A stretch of DNA of 8,355 nucleotides from Rickettsiaceae bacterium (GTDB lineage Bacteria; Pseudomonadota; Alphaproteobacteria; Rickettsiales; Rickettsiaceae): assembly GCA_017995275.1 (NCBI GenBank), contig JAGOJE010000037.1, positions 1 through 8,355 of the forward strand, read 5' to 3'. The translations under genes were made by a program, and so were the position numbers. The notes under the pieces were generated by a model. That model did not search any database and was not told where the DNA came from. It saw only the letters and a list, made by a program, of their open reading frames with translations. This document shows positions 1 to 6,002 of the stretch, piece by piece. How positions within the stretch are numbered: position 1 is the first letter of the stretch; each line of letters starts with the position of its first letter.

Positions 1-179
1 GCTATAACGCAGGATGCGCCATTTGCCAATGCTTGTTCTATATAATTATGGCCAGCCCCCATTGCTATGAATATGTCTCCAGGGAGAATGTCATTAGAGT
101 TAAAATGGACGATATTTCCACTTGCCTCTGTTTCAATTTTTAGAGCTTTAGATAATTCAGATTTGGACCAAACTTTCAT
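1..179 (-). CDS. murF: UDP-N-acetylmuramoyl-tripeptide--D-alanyl-D-alanine ligase, N-terminal part only
   Basis: MurF adds D-Ala-D-Ala to UDP-MurNAc-tripeptide in the cytoplasm, the last soluble step of peptidoglycan precursor synthesis. Only the first 59 codons are visible; the gene runs off the left edge. The peptide begins MKVWSKSELSKAL, like the short opening helix of MurF proteins. It continues with a PGDIFIAMGAGHNYIEQAL block followed by ANGASCVI, matching the family's GDLF.AL...GH.(F/Y)...A...GA pattern in the uridine-binding domain. The usual S-x-D-S-R signature is replaced by H-F-N-S-N. The ATG at 179 overlaps the murE stop as ATGA, and a GGAG ribosome site (185-188) sits 5 bases upstream inside murE, which suggests translational coupling. 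The ATP-binding and catalytic domains are outside the window, so the call rests on the N-terminal pattern plus its position directly after murE in a dcw cluster. Confidence 0.85.
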   Translation of the reverse strand, partial: MKVWSKSELSKALKIETEASGNIVHFNSNDILPGDIFIAMGAGHNYIEQALANGASCVI

Positions 180-1606
180 ATTTTCTCCGTCAAAAATTTT
201 CTAGCTATTTCAGCATCATCAAAATGTATTTTTGAAGTGCCAATTATTTGATAATCCTCATGCCCTTTTCCGGCTATTAGTAGAATATCACCTTTTTTCA
301 TTTCTGATATAGCATATTTTATTGCTTGCTCTCTGCCTTCTATTTGTACCTCATTAGGAGATCCAGTTACTATTTCGCTTCTTATGACTGCCGGGTCTTC
401 TGTGCGTGGATTGTCGTCAGTTATTATTACATAGTCGGATAATTTTGCAGCGATTTCTCCCATTATTTTACGTTTTGTTTTATCTCTATCCCCTCCACAT
501 CCAAAGAGTGTTAACACCCTGGCTTTGCCGGCTATTTTACGAAGTTCTAATATAGACTTTTCTAGTGCATCAGGAGTATGTGCATAATCTACAAAAATAT
601 GATAATCTTTTGCTTTTGATTCCACCTTCTGCAATCTTCCTTTAGCTGCTTTTAATTTTCCTATTACAGAAAAGATTTCTTCAAATTCTATATTACTACC
701 TGAGTGTTCAAGTAATAATGCGGCCATTATTATATTACTAGCTTGGAAACTTCCTAAAATGTCTGTAGCAAAATTATAGCTTTTATTTTTGTAAGAAAAA
801 CTTATTTCTTGGGACGTAATATCTTGTTTTATATCCGTTATATTTACGTCTCCACCAGATCCTACTGTTATTACTTTGCGTCCAGTGTTTTTAATATAGT
901 TTACTATTTCTGATGCAAACTCCATATCCGAGCTCACAATGGCTGTGCCATCATCATTTAGATTTTCTGTAAAAAGCTGTAGCTTTGCTTTTTTGTAATT
1001 TTCAAATGTCTTGTGATAATCAAGATGATCGTGGGTTATGTTTGTAAATGCAGCAGCGGTAAGGTTTATTCCATATATGCGTCTTTGATCAATTCCGTGG
1101 CTTGATGCTTCGAAGATAAAATGATTTACTCCAGATGTTGCTGCTGCAGACATTATCTTATTCATAGATATAATATCTGGCGTTGTTAGAGATGGGATTT
1201 CTCCTGAGTCTTCCAATTTAACATTACTCGTAAGCCCCATTGTTCCAACTGATGTTGCCTTTAGGTTTAGTAAGGTGCAAAGTTCTACAAAATAATGTGC
1301 TATAGATGTTTTGCCATTAGTGCCCGTAACTGCAACTATATATTTAGGTCTTGTTTTAAAGAAAGATTTTGCAGCTTCTGCTAATGCTATTTTTACATCA
1401 GGTACTATTATATAATTTTTATAATTAGGATTTTCCGTAACTATGGCTTTTGCGCCTTTGTTTAGGGCTTCTTCTATATATTTTTCTGACTCAGGCGATG
1501 CAAAAAACAGATCCCCAGATTTTACCATTCTAGAATCAAAAGATATTCCAGTGATTTCACAATCAGTTTTTTCACTGTAGTAAGGTATAATTTCTTTCAA
1601 AAGCAT
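176..1606 (-). CDS. murE: UDP-N-acetylmuramoyl-L-alanyl-D-glutamate--2,6-diaminopimelate ligase
   Basis: MurE is the cytoplasmic ATP-dependent ligase that adds the third stem-peptide residue to UDP-MurNAc-L-Ala-D-Glu. The 476-residue product has the full three-domain Mur ligase layout. The N-terminal uridine-binding domain shows FDSR (23-26) and GDLFFA (31-36). The central ATPase has the P-loop GTNGKTS (95-101), TTPD (141-144), EASSHGIDQRR (166-176) and TNITHDHLDYH (188-198), with K208 in YKKAKLQLF as the likely carbamylated lysine. The C-terminal domain has YAHTPDALE (341-349), FGCGGDRD (368-375), DNPR (398-401) and GKGHEDYQ (446-453). DNPR is the known signature of meso-diaminopimelate specificity; lysine-adding enzymes differ there. 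The start lies 2 bases after the ftsI stop with no clear Shine-Dalgarno site, so translation is probably coupled to ftsI. The TGA stop overlaps the murF ATG. Length is normal and no catalytic motif is missing. Confidence 0.97.
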   Translation of the reverse strand: MLLKEIIPYYSEKTDCEITGISFDSRMVKSGDLFFASPESEKYIEEALNKGAKAIVTENPNYKNYIIVPDVKIALAEAAKSFFKTRPKYIVAVTGTNGKTSIAHYFVELCTLLNLKATSVGTMGLTSNVKLEDSGEIPSLTTPDIISMNKIMSAAATSGVNHFIFEASSHGIDQRRIYGINLTAAAFTNITHDHLDYHKTFENYKKAKLQLFTENLNDDGTAIVSSDMEFASEIVNYIKNTGRKVITVGSGGDVNITDIKQDITSQEISFSYKNKSYNFATDILGSFQASNIIMAALLLEHSGSNIEFEEIFSVIGKLKAAKGRLQKVESKAKDYHIFVDYAHTPDALEKSILELRKIAGKARVLTLFGCGGDRDKTKRKIMGEIAAKLSDYVIITDDNPRTEDPAVIRSEIVTGSPNEVQIEGREQAIKYAISEMKKGDILLIAGKGHEDYQIIGTSKIHFDDAEIARKFLTEKI

Positions 1607-1608
1607 AA

Positions 1609-3345
1609 TTATGTCTCAGAATCAATCTGATAATCAACCTCTAGCTGCTCCTCAACTTCGAGGTTTGTATCATATGGCCTCATGCCATATAAAGCTGCTA
1701 TTCTAGAGAGTATAGCTCCAGTGGCTGGGGCTGCGTTCCAACCTGCTGTAGCAAAACCAAAGCTATTTTTACTTGGTTTTGGTTCATCTAACATAACTAG
1801 TACAACATATTTTGGATTTATGCTAGGCATTGTTCCAAAAAAAGAAGACATTCTGTTGTTGTTTACATAGCCTTTTCCTTCTCTTTTATTAGCTGTACCT
1901 GTTTTTCCTCCAACGAAATATCCTGCAACTTCAGCTTTTTTCCCTGTGCCTTTTGAAACAACAAGGCGTAATAATTTCCTCATTGCGTCAGATGTAGATT
2001 CATCGAGGACTTTTTCGCTTGTTTCTGCGCCGTCATCTGTTTTTTTTACAAGCTTTAATTTATGCATATAACCTCCATTAACTACTGGAATCATAGCTTG
2101 TACGAAATGCAGCGGACTTATTGATACACCATATCCATAAGACATTGTTGTAAGAGTTATATCACTCCAGTCCGAAGTTTTTTGAAACAATGGGTAGCCC
2201 CGTTCTGGTATATCCAATTTTACTTGGTCCAATAATCCGAGTTTTTTGTAATATGACCGGAATTTTTCCTGGCCTATTTCAAGTGCAATCTGTGTTGATC
2301 CTATATTGGATGAATTTAAAAATACGTCTGCTACACTATGCCAACCTTCTTCCTTGTGATAGTCTTTTACCTGGAATTTACCAACTCTGAAATTGCTTAA
2401 ATTATAAGCGTCGTGCAAGGTTATAGTTTTTGAGTCAAATCCTACTGCTAGTGTTATGCATTTCATTATTGACCCGAGTTCGTATATTCCAAGGCTAGCC
2501 CTATTGAATAATTGCTCGTCATTTGCTTTTGATGGGTTGTGTGGGTCAAAATCTGGTTTGCTCACTAGCGCTAATATCTCGCCAGTATTTGGGTCAGCAA
2601 CTATTCCAACGCCCCCTGTAGCATTGAATTCAGCTATTACTTTGTCTAATTCTTGGCTTACTATATTTTGTACTCTTATGTCTAAAGTAAGCTGGAGTGG
2701 GGTATCTTCACCTGTTTCGTCGTGATTATCATGATTTAGAAAATCATCGAAATTTTTTTCTATACCGGCAAGGCCTTTTCCGTCTCTGCCCACATGTCCT
2801 AAAATATGTGAAGCAACTGTTCCATATGTATATAACCTGCGTTCTTCATTCTCAAAATATAGCCCAGCGATTCCAAGATCATGTATTGTCTGTTGCTCTT
2901 TTGGAGTTAGGTCTCTTTTGACCCATACAAAGGTTTTTCCATCTTTTTTTAATTCACTGATTAGCTTATTTTTATCTATACCAGGAACTGCTTTGGCAAG
3001 TTTTGTTATATCTTTTTCTATATCTATCATATGTTGAGGATTAGCAAAAACTGATGATGCCGGAATGTTTACAGCTAGCAAATTATTGTTTCTATCAACT
3101 ATTTCCCTGCGTGATACATTTTTGGCAAAATATCCTTTCTTTTCTGCGTGGTGGCTCAGAGCTACGCTGAGAACTCTATAACTAACTGTAGTGAAGAAAA
3201 AACCAAATGCGGCTGCAACTATTGTAAGCCTCATATATATAGATTTTTGAGAATTATCCCAGCTTGTAAGGCCTGATGTTATGGTATGTTGGTTGGTTTT
3301 TATCCACTCTCTTAATGTAGAAAAAAAACTACCAAATATCCTCAT
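1609..3345 (-). CDS. ftsI: Peptidoglycan D,D-transpeptidase FtsI (PBP3), class B penicillin-binding protein
   Basis: FtsI is the inner-membrane, septum-specific transpeptidase that cross-links new peptidoglycan during division with FtsW and the FtsQLB complex. The 578-residue product has a cytoplasmic N-terminus of about 37 residues, one membrane span at about 40-60, a class B dimerisation/pedestal domain (about 75-220, including REIVDRN and ILGHVGRDGKGLAGIE) and a C-terminal transpeptidase domain. All three penicillin-binding motifs are present: SxxK as S292-I-M-K295 (catalytic serine S292), SxN as SSN (345-347) and KTGT (481-484). No PASTA domains follow, so this is not a SpoVD or Gram-positive PBP2x type. 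The tail after about residue 560 is unusually acidic. The start lies 6 bases after the ftsL stop, with an AAGG ribosome site at the end of ftsL. Being in a dcw cluster between ftsL and murE supports FtsI rather than the elongation enzyme PBP2 (MrdA). Confidence 0.96.
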   Translation of the reverse strand: MRIFGSFFSTLREWIKTNQHTITSGLTSWDNSQKSIYMRLTIVAAAFGFFFTTVSYRVLSVALSHHAEKKGYFAKNVSRREIVDRNNNLLAVNIPASSVFANPQHMIDIEKDITKLAKAVPGIDKNKLISELKKDGKTFVWVKRDLTPKEQQTIHDLGIAGLYFENEERRLYTYGTVASHILGHVGRDGKGLAGIEKNFDDFLNHDNHDETGEDTPLQLTLDIRVQNIVSQELDKVIAEFNATGGVGIVADPNTGEILALVSKPDFDPHNPSKANDEQLFNRASLGIYELGSIMKCITLAVGFDSKTITLHDAYNLSNFRVGKFQVKDYHKEEGWHSVADVFLNSSNIGSTQIALEIGQEKFRSYYKKLGLLDQVKLDIPERGYPLFQKTSDWSDITLTTMSYGYGVSISPLHFVQAMIPVVNGGYMHKLKLVKKTDDGAETSEKVLDESTSDAMRKLLRLVVSKGTGKKAEVAGYFVGGKTGTANKREGKGYVNNNRMSSFFGTMPSINPKYVVLVMLDEPKPSKNSFGFATAGWNAAPATGAILSRIAALYGMRPYDTNLEVEEQLEVDYQIDSET

Positions 3346-3351
3346 ATAACT

Positions 3352-3810
3352 TTACCTTTTGTGGGATATTTCTGTAACATGGCTTTTAGGGCGTTTATAT
3401 CTCCATACTACTTTTTTAGGTTTTGGTGTGGGGGTAGTAATTTTTTCGGAAACGCTAACTATATCTTTTTGTTCTTTGCTTTCTTCATCATCTTTCAAAG
3501 GATCTTTAGTCATTTGTTCTGTTTTGATTGATGTGAGATTTAAATATTTATCTACTAATTTTGCAATTCTTCCAGGGGATTGTAAATAGGCATATTCAGC
3601 TTTCAATATATTTATGCTGTTTTTTTCTTCGTTTATTTGTTTTACTGTTTCGCTTAGCTGGTAGCTAAGATCCCTTACTTCACTTTTTATAGCAAAAAGG
3701 CAGTAGCCAGATGCGCATAATATTGCAACACCAATCTTTGTAACAAATGCTTTTTTCCCTAGTTCTAAGATCTTTGCGTAATTCCCTTTATTTTCGAATT
3801 CGTTATTCAT
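3352..3810 (-). CDS. ftsL: Cell division protein FtsL (likely)
   Basis: The 152-residue product is a single-pass membrane protein: cytoplasmic N-terminus of about 24 residues, hydrophobic span at about 25-41, then a heptad-like helix (about 42-78) ending in LKAEYAYLQSPGRIAKLVDKY. That last block resembles the alphaproteobacterial FtsL signature (L.AE...L..P.RI..L). FtsL pairs with FtsB through the coiled coil and activates FtsWI at the septum. Family sequence identity is low, so the call rests mainly on topology, this motif and location between rsmH and ftsI. A polar, Lys/Glu/Pro-rich tail of about 60 residues (93-152) makes the protein longer than E. coli FtsL (121 residues). The ATG overlaps the rsmH end by 8 bases and has a strong GGAGGG ribosome site 5 bases upstream. 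Confidence 0.85.
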   Translation of the reverse strand: MNNEFENKGNYAKILELGKKAFVTKIGVAILCASGYCLFAIKSEVRDLSYQLSETVKQINEEKNSINILKAEYAYLQSPGRIAKLVDKYLNLTSIKTEQMTKDPLKDDEESKEQKDIVSVSEKITTPTPKPKKVVWRYKRPKSHVTEISHKR

Positions 3811-4729
3811 GATGCCCTCCAGTTTTTACAGCGGCTCTAACTTTGGCTGAGCGTGCTCTAGGGTTCATTCTTACTTCTTCTTCTGTGGGTTTTAGGGCTT
3901 TTTTCACAAGCAATTTATATGGCGCATTGCTTGTGACTAAATCTTTTGTAGAATATTTTGATCTAGCAACATGTCTTTCACTTTTTTCTTGGAGGTATCT
4001 TTTGACCATTCTATCTTCTAATGAGTGGAAAGTTACTATTACTAGCCTTCCGCCTTCTTTGAGCAAATATTCTGCTGAATCAAGGAAAGCGCTAAGCGCT
4101 TCCATTTCGTCATTAACCCAAATGCGTATTGCTTGGAAGGTTTTAGTGGCGGGGTCTATTTTTATTCTTCCAGCCCCACCAACACATTTTCTGACAATTT
4201 CGGCAAGTTGAAATGTAGTTTCTATAGGAGCTATTTTTCTTTCTCGTGCTATCATTCTAGCTATTTTTCTTGAAGCCCTCTCGTCGCCATATTCAAAAAT
4301 GACATTTGCAATTTCTTCTTCTTCAGCATTATTTATAAAATCTGCTGCGGATTTTCCACTTTTACTCATGCGCATATCTAGAGCACTGTCTCTCATGAAA
4401 GAGAAGCCTCGGTCTGCCTGGTCTAACTGCATGGATGATACACCTAGGTCCAAAACCAGACCGTCTACTTTTCTTGTGCCAAATGTATCCCTTAAATTGC
4501 GGAAGTTATTTATATAGAACTCTAACCTGTTTGGATAATCGTTTTTAATTCGATCAGCATATTTTTCAGTTGTGGGATCTTGGTCTATTGCTATAACATT
4601 TGCCATGCTTTTATCCAATATAGCTTTGCTATAACCGCCAGCGCCAAATGTGCAATCCACATGAACTTCCCCTGCGCCAGGAGTAAGTAACTGGAGGACT
4701 TCATTAAGCATAACAGGTGTATGATCCAT
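3803..4729 (-). CDS. rsmH: 16S rRNA (cytosine(1402)-N(4))-methyltransferase RsmH
   Basis: RsmH (MraW) uses S-adenosylmethionine to methylate N4 of C1402 in the decoding centre of 16S rRNA. From the chosen start the product has 308 residues. It opens MDHTPVMLNEV, the family's conserved beginning, then shows the SAM-binding motif DCTFGAGGYS (25-34), DGLVLDLGVSSMQLD (89-103), the substrate-side block TKTFQAIRIWVNDEM (195-209), VTFHSLEDRMVK (232-243) and the C-terminal NPRARSAKVRAA (289-300). All are intact and length is typical. An in-frame ATG at 4747 would add six residues and overlap the mraZ stop as ATGA, but the ATG at 4729 has a near-ideal GGGAGG site 5 bases upstream and sits where homologues begin, so I prefer 4729. 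The gene's 3' end overlaps ftsL by 8 bases. Confidence 0.97.
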   Translation of the reverse strand: MDHTPVMLNEVLQLLTPGAGEVHVDCTFGAGGYSKAILDKSMANVIAIDQDPTTEKYADRIKNDYPNRLEFYINNFRNLRDTFGTRKVDGLVLDLGVSSMQLDQADRGFSFMRDSALDMRMSKSGKSAADFINNAEEEEIANVIFEYGDERASRKIARMIARERKIAPIETTFQLAEIVRKCVGGAGRIKIDPATKTFQAIRIWVNDEMEALSAFLDSAEYLLKEGGRLVIVTFHSLEDRMVKRYLQEKSERHVARSKYSTKDLVTSNAPYKLLVKKALKPTEEEVRMNPRARSAKVRAAVKTGGHHE

Positions 4730-4734
4730 AGCTT

Positions 4735-4740
4735 CCTCCC
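4735..4740 (-). promoter_or_regulatory. Ribosome binding site that decides the rsmH start
   Basis: Read on the minus strand, GGGAGG followed by a five-base spacer precedes the ATG at 4729. The upstream in-frame ATGs at 4747 and 4744 have no comparable site, because this purine run lies downstream of them. This favours the 308-residue form of RsmH. Confidence 0.75.
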
Positions 4741-4743
4741 TCA

Positions 4744-5187
4744 TCATATGTTCTTCAATAAATTGCGATTATTTTGGGCAACAACTCTTGCCTTTGCCAA
4801 ATGTTCTTCTGCAGCTGCGGGATTCCATATTTCAAAAACAAGTCCTTTACCTATGAAGCAAACTTGATCAGATAAATTTGCATATTCCATAAGGCTTTTG
4901 GGAATTATAATCCTTCCCTCGCTATCTATAGCCAATTGACTGGATTCTCCTAGTATTACAGTTTCGAAAGCATCTCTTTCCTCGGAATATGGATCTAAAT
5001 TTTGTATTATTAGACTTAAAGCTTCTAAACGATCAACTCCACAAGCTTCTATACATTGATGTTTTATGGATGGGTATGCTATTATTCCACTCTGCCCAGA
5101 TAATACAAGGCGATATCCAGCAGGAACAGAAACTCTGCCTTTTTTATCTATATTGTTAACATATTTCGATAAAAACACTTGTGTCAC
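4744..5187 (-). CDS. mraZ: Transcriptional regulator MraZ
   Basis: MraZ is a DNA-binding protein with two AbrB/SpoVT-type halves that forms ring oligomers and, in E. coli, represses the dcw operon it begins. The 147-residue product carries both copies of the D-x-x-G-R-x-x-x-P signature: DKKGRVSVPAGYR (14-26) and DSEGRIIIPKSL (88-99). The second lacks the closing arginine often seen, so the first is probably the main DNA contact. The start codon is GTG; a GGAAG ribosome site lies 8 bases upstream, and MTQVFLSKYV aligns with the usual MraZ beginning, with no better ATG nearby. The TGA stop lies 14 bases before the preferred rsmH start. A five-repeat array matching the known MraZ operator lies about 45-90 bases upstream, which supports both the identity and autoregulation. 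Confidence 0.96.
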   Translation of the reverse strand: MTQVFLSKYVNNIDKKGRVSVPAGYRLVLSGQSGIIAYPSIKHQCIEACGVDRLEALSLIIQNLDPYSEERDAFETVILGESSQLAIDSEGRIIIPKSLMEYANLSDQVCFIGKGLVFEIWNPAAAEEHLAKARVVAQNNRNLLKNI

Positions 5188-5231
5188 TTATTCATCTTCC
5201 AAAGTAGATTAAAAACAATTTACCTCTAAAA

Positions 5232-5276
5232 TGGTAAATTTTGGGTTAATTTGGGATTTTGTGGGTGTAAATGGAG
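5232..5276. promoter_or_regulatory. Probable MraZ operator: five direct repeats with 10-base period
   Basis: On the plus strand five pentamers start exactly 10 bases apart: TGGTA (5232), TGGGT (5242), TGGGA (5252), TGGGT (5262) and TGGAG (5272), each separated by 5 bases. E. coli MraZ is known to bind TGGGN direct repeats with 5-base spacers ahead of mraZ; three repeats are described there. Here the three central copies match TGGGN fully and the outer two differ at the fourth base. The array overlaps the -10 box and continues through the early transcribed leader, a position suited to repression. The repeats read TGGGN on the strand opposite to mraZ. Confidence 0.85.
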
Positions 5277-5303
5277 AATAATGCCCTTAAATTTTTTAGT
5301 CAA
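5275..5303 (-). promoter_or_regulatory. Sigma70-type promoter of the mraZ/dcw operon
   Basis: On the minus strand TTGACT (5303-5298, five of six consensus bases) is separated by exactly 17 bases from TATTCT (5280-5275, four of six). Transcription would begin near 5268, giving a leader of about 80 bases before the GTG of mraZ. The -10 box overlaps the outermost MraZ repeat. No other promoter of similar quality was found immediately upstream of mraZ. Confidence 0.72.
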
Positions 5304-5381
5304 GTGATATTTAAGTAACAGTGAAAATTTTTTAAGTAGATTTTTGTATCTATTCACGAGGGTGGCATAAAAACCCTCAGT

Positions 5382-5551
5382 GTCACCCCGGCCGCAGAGC
5401 CGGGGTCCAGTTTTAAAAACCAGTCCGACTTGTCTCGCCGTAGCCTTGGCGTAGGTGGAAGGACTCATTATTATAAAGAGCAACAAGTTGCTGGATTATA
5501 ATGCTGTACCCCGGATCGCGGCTGCGCTGCGCTTAGCCTGTCCGGGGTGAC
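5382..5551. repeat. GC-rich palindromic intergenic element, Rickettsiales repeat type
   Basis: A 170-base block is bounded by a perfect 10-base inverted repeat, GTCACCCCGG (5382-5391) and CCGGGGTGAC (5542-5551). Each end also folds alone: CCCCGGC/GCCGGGG (5386-5392 with 5399-5405) and CCCCGGA/TCCGGGG (5509-5515 with 5541-5547). Inside are AGTCC/GGACT (5422-5426 with 5461-5465), CGCC/GGCG (5436-5439 with 5448-5451) and AGCAAC/GTTGCT (5479-5484 with 5487-5492). It is far richer in G and C than its surroundings. Minus-strand reading gives a fragment containing STYAKATARQVG, which I recall from spurious ORFs in dispersed repeats of such genomes. A further inverted pair, TGTATCTA (5345-5352) and TAGATACA (5569-5576), brackets the block. 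No transposase or clear target duplication is visible. It lies about 80 bases upstream of the mraZ -35 box. Confidence 0.75.
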
Positions 5552-5640
5552 TCGCCAAGGAGCTAAAGTAGATACAGATTTTTAATGGGGTTCAATGTTT
5601 GTAAAAATCATGGGTAGAGAGTGATTGGAGAATTTATCTT

Positions 5641-5658
5641 CTTAATTGAAAAATTAAG
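5641..5658 (+). other. Short hairpin with GAAA tetraloop
   Basis: CTTAATT (5641-5647) and AATTAAG (5652-5658) form a perfect 7-base stem closing a GAAA loop when read as plus-strand RNA, a stable GNRA-type tetraloop. It lies just before the larger structured module. The stem is entirely A/T-rich, so chance in this background is possible. Its role is unknown. Confidence 0.35.
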
Positions 5659-5672
5659 GACTTGACAGTGGG

Positions 5673-5725
5673 GCGCTTTGGTATGAACGGCTACCTGCAT
5701 ATTCGGTAACCGAAACGCTTTTTTT
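5673..5725 (+). terminator. Plus-strand intrinsic-terminator-like hairpin
   Basis: A ten-position stem (5673-5682 with 5709-5718; eight Watson-Crick pairs, one G-U, one mismatch), with TACC/GGTA (5692-5695 with 5705-5708) inside its loop, is followed at once by seven T residues (5719-5725). That is the form of a rho-independent terminator reading rightward. No plus-strand gene precedes it, so it would end either a small RNA from this intergenic region or antisense transcription. The minus-strand side has no T tract and would not terminate. Confidence 0.45.
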
Positions 5726-5794
5726 AAGGAACCAAGCAATTTGCGCGCTTTCCAAAACATACTATAACTACATTAGGCCACATAGTTACAGTAG

Positions 5795-5848
5795 GAGTCA
5801 AGTTTTGAGGATTTTTATACCACTATAGGAGCTGCTTAAACTTGACTC
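5795..5848. repeat. Perfect 11-base inverted repeat (large hairpin)
   Basis: GAGTCAAGTTT (5795-5805) is the exact reverse complement of AAACTTGACTC (5838-5848), with a 32-base loop holding a small TATA/TATA stem around CCAC (5816-5827). This is the strongest single pairing in the non-coding stretch. It is not followed by a T run on either strand, so it is not a standard terminator. It forms one arm of the larger module. Confidence 0.7.
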
Positions 5849-5856
5849 TCCCCACT

Positions 5857-5955
5857 AATATTGCACTCACAGCAACAGACGACCGCACCACACAATACAT
5901 CGTTTTGCTATAGGTACATTCGTCAGTATACAACCTAAAGTTCAATAAGCAAGAT
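5857..5955. other. Intergenic sequence with no recognisable feature
   Basis: About 100 bases between the structured module and the terminator of the upstream gene. Only short open frames without ribosome sites are present on either strand, and I see no convincing promoter, RNA motif or repeat here. Confidence 0.5.
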
Positions 5956-5999
5956 AAAAAAATCAAAAAAGTGAAAAATTTTTGCCCTTCTCAACTTTT
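5956..5999 (-). terminator. Probable terminator of the rlmE-cca-metal-binding protein unit
   Basis: Beginning 3 bases after the stop codon, the minus strand reads AAAAGT, one bulged T, GAGAA, a 10-base loop, then TTTTC and ACTTTT. These form an 11-pair, A/U-rich stem (one G-U) followed by T6 and, after GA, T7. The stem is weak but placement and the T tracts fit an intrinsic terminator in an AT-rich genome. Confidence 0.5.
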
Positions 6000-6002
6000 C
6001 CA

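Larger units (their letters stand above)
5667..5856. other. Structured intergenic module of nested inverted repeats; possible non-coding RNA
   Basis: A 190-base stretch is closed by a perfect 7-base inverted repeat, AGTGGGG (5667-5673) with CCCCACT (5850-5856). Inside lie further pairings in series: GCGCTTTGGT with ACCGAAACGC (5673-5682/5709-5718, one wobble, one mismatch), AAGC with GCTT plus GGA with TCC (5728-5753), ACTATAACTA with TAGTTACAGT (5761-5770/5783-5792, fully paired with one G-U only as minus-strand RNA) and a perfect 11-base pair (5795-5805/5838-5848). The layout is a multibranched fold around one closing stem. No ORF of useful length crosses it on either strand. I could not match it to 6S, SRP, RNase P or tmRNA by their conserved motifs. 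It may be a structured RNA or a second palindromic element; strand and function are undecided. Confidence 0.4.

Noticed and set aside
3843..4211. Plus-strand ORF of 122 codons opposite rsmH, and similar long plus-strand frames opposite the other genes
   Set aside because: Each lies antisense to a gene with intact family motifs, and none shows a recognisable domain or a start signal of its own.
4730..4747. Six-codon N-terminal extension of RsmH from the ATG at 4747
   Set aside because: The ATGA overlap with the mraZ stop is attractive, but the strong GGGAGG site and the conserved MDHTPVML beginning point to 4729.
5184..5195. Tiny ATG AAT AAG TGA frame overlapping the mraZ GTG start
   Set aside because: The ATG directly abuts the GGAAG ribosome site with no spacer, whereas the GTG at 5187 has normal spacing and conserved MraZ sequence. 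A leader peptide is not supported.
5358..5378. GAGGGT/ACCCTC hairpin beside the palindromic repeat
   Set aside because: A 6-base stem with a 9-base loop and no T tract; too weak to call a terminator on either strand, though it may be part of the repeat's flank.
5226..5486. 86-codon minus-strand ORF upstream of mraZ
   Set aside because: It runs through the palindromic repeat, the promoter and the MraZ operator, has no convincing ribosome site, and its recognisable peptide (STYAKATARQVG) comes from repeat DNA. Treated as a repeat-derived shadow frame.
5801..5839. tmRNA tag-like reading ending in G-A-A-stop on the plus strand (GGA GCT GCT TAA at 5828-5839)
   Set aside because: The preceding codons do not resemble a tag, and no tRNA-like acceptor end or T-arm (GGTTC-type) motif was found nearby on either strand.
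5873..5914. Plus-strand GCA ACA GAC GAC... reading as ATDDRTTQYIVLL-stop, resembling the start of a tmRNA tag
   Set aside because: It lacks the usual ALAA or AVAA ending and has no tmRNA structural context, so the similarity of the first codons is taken as chance.
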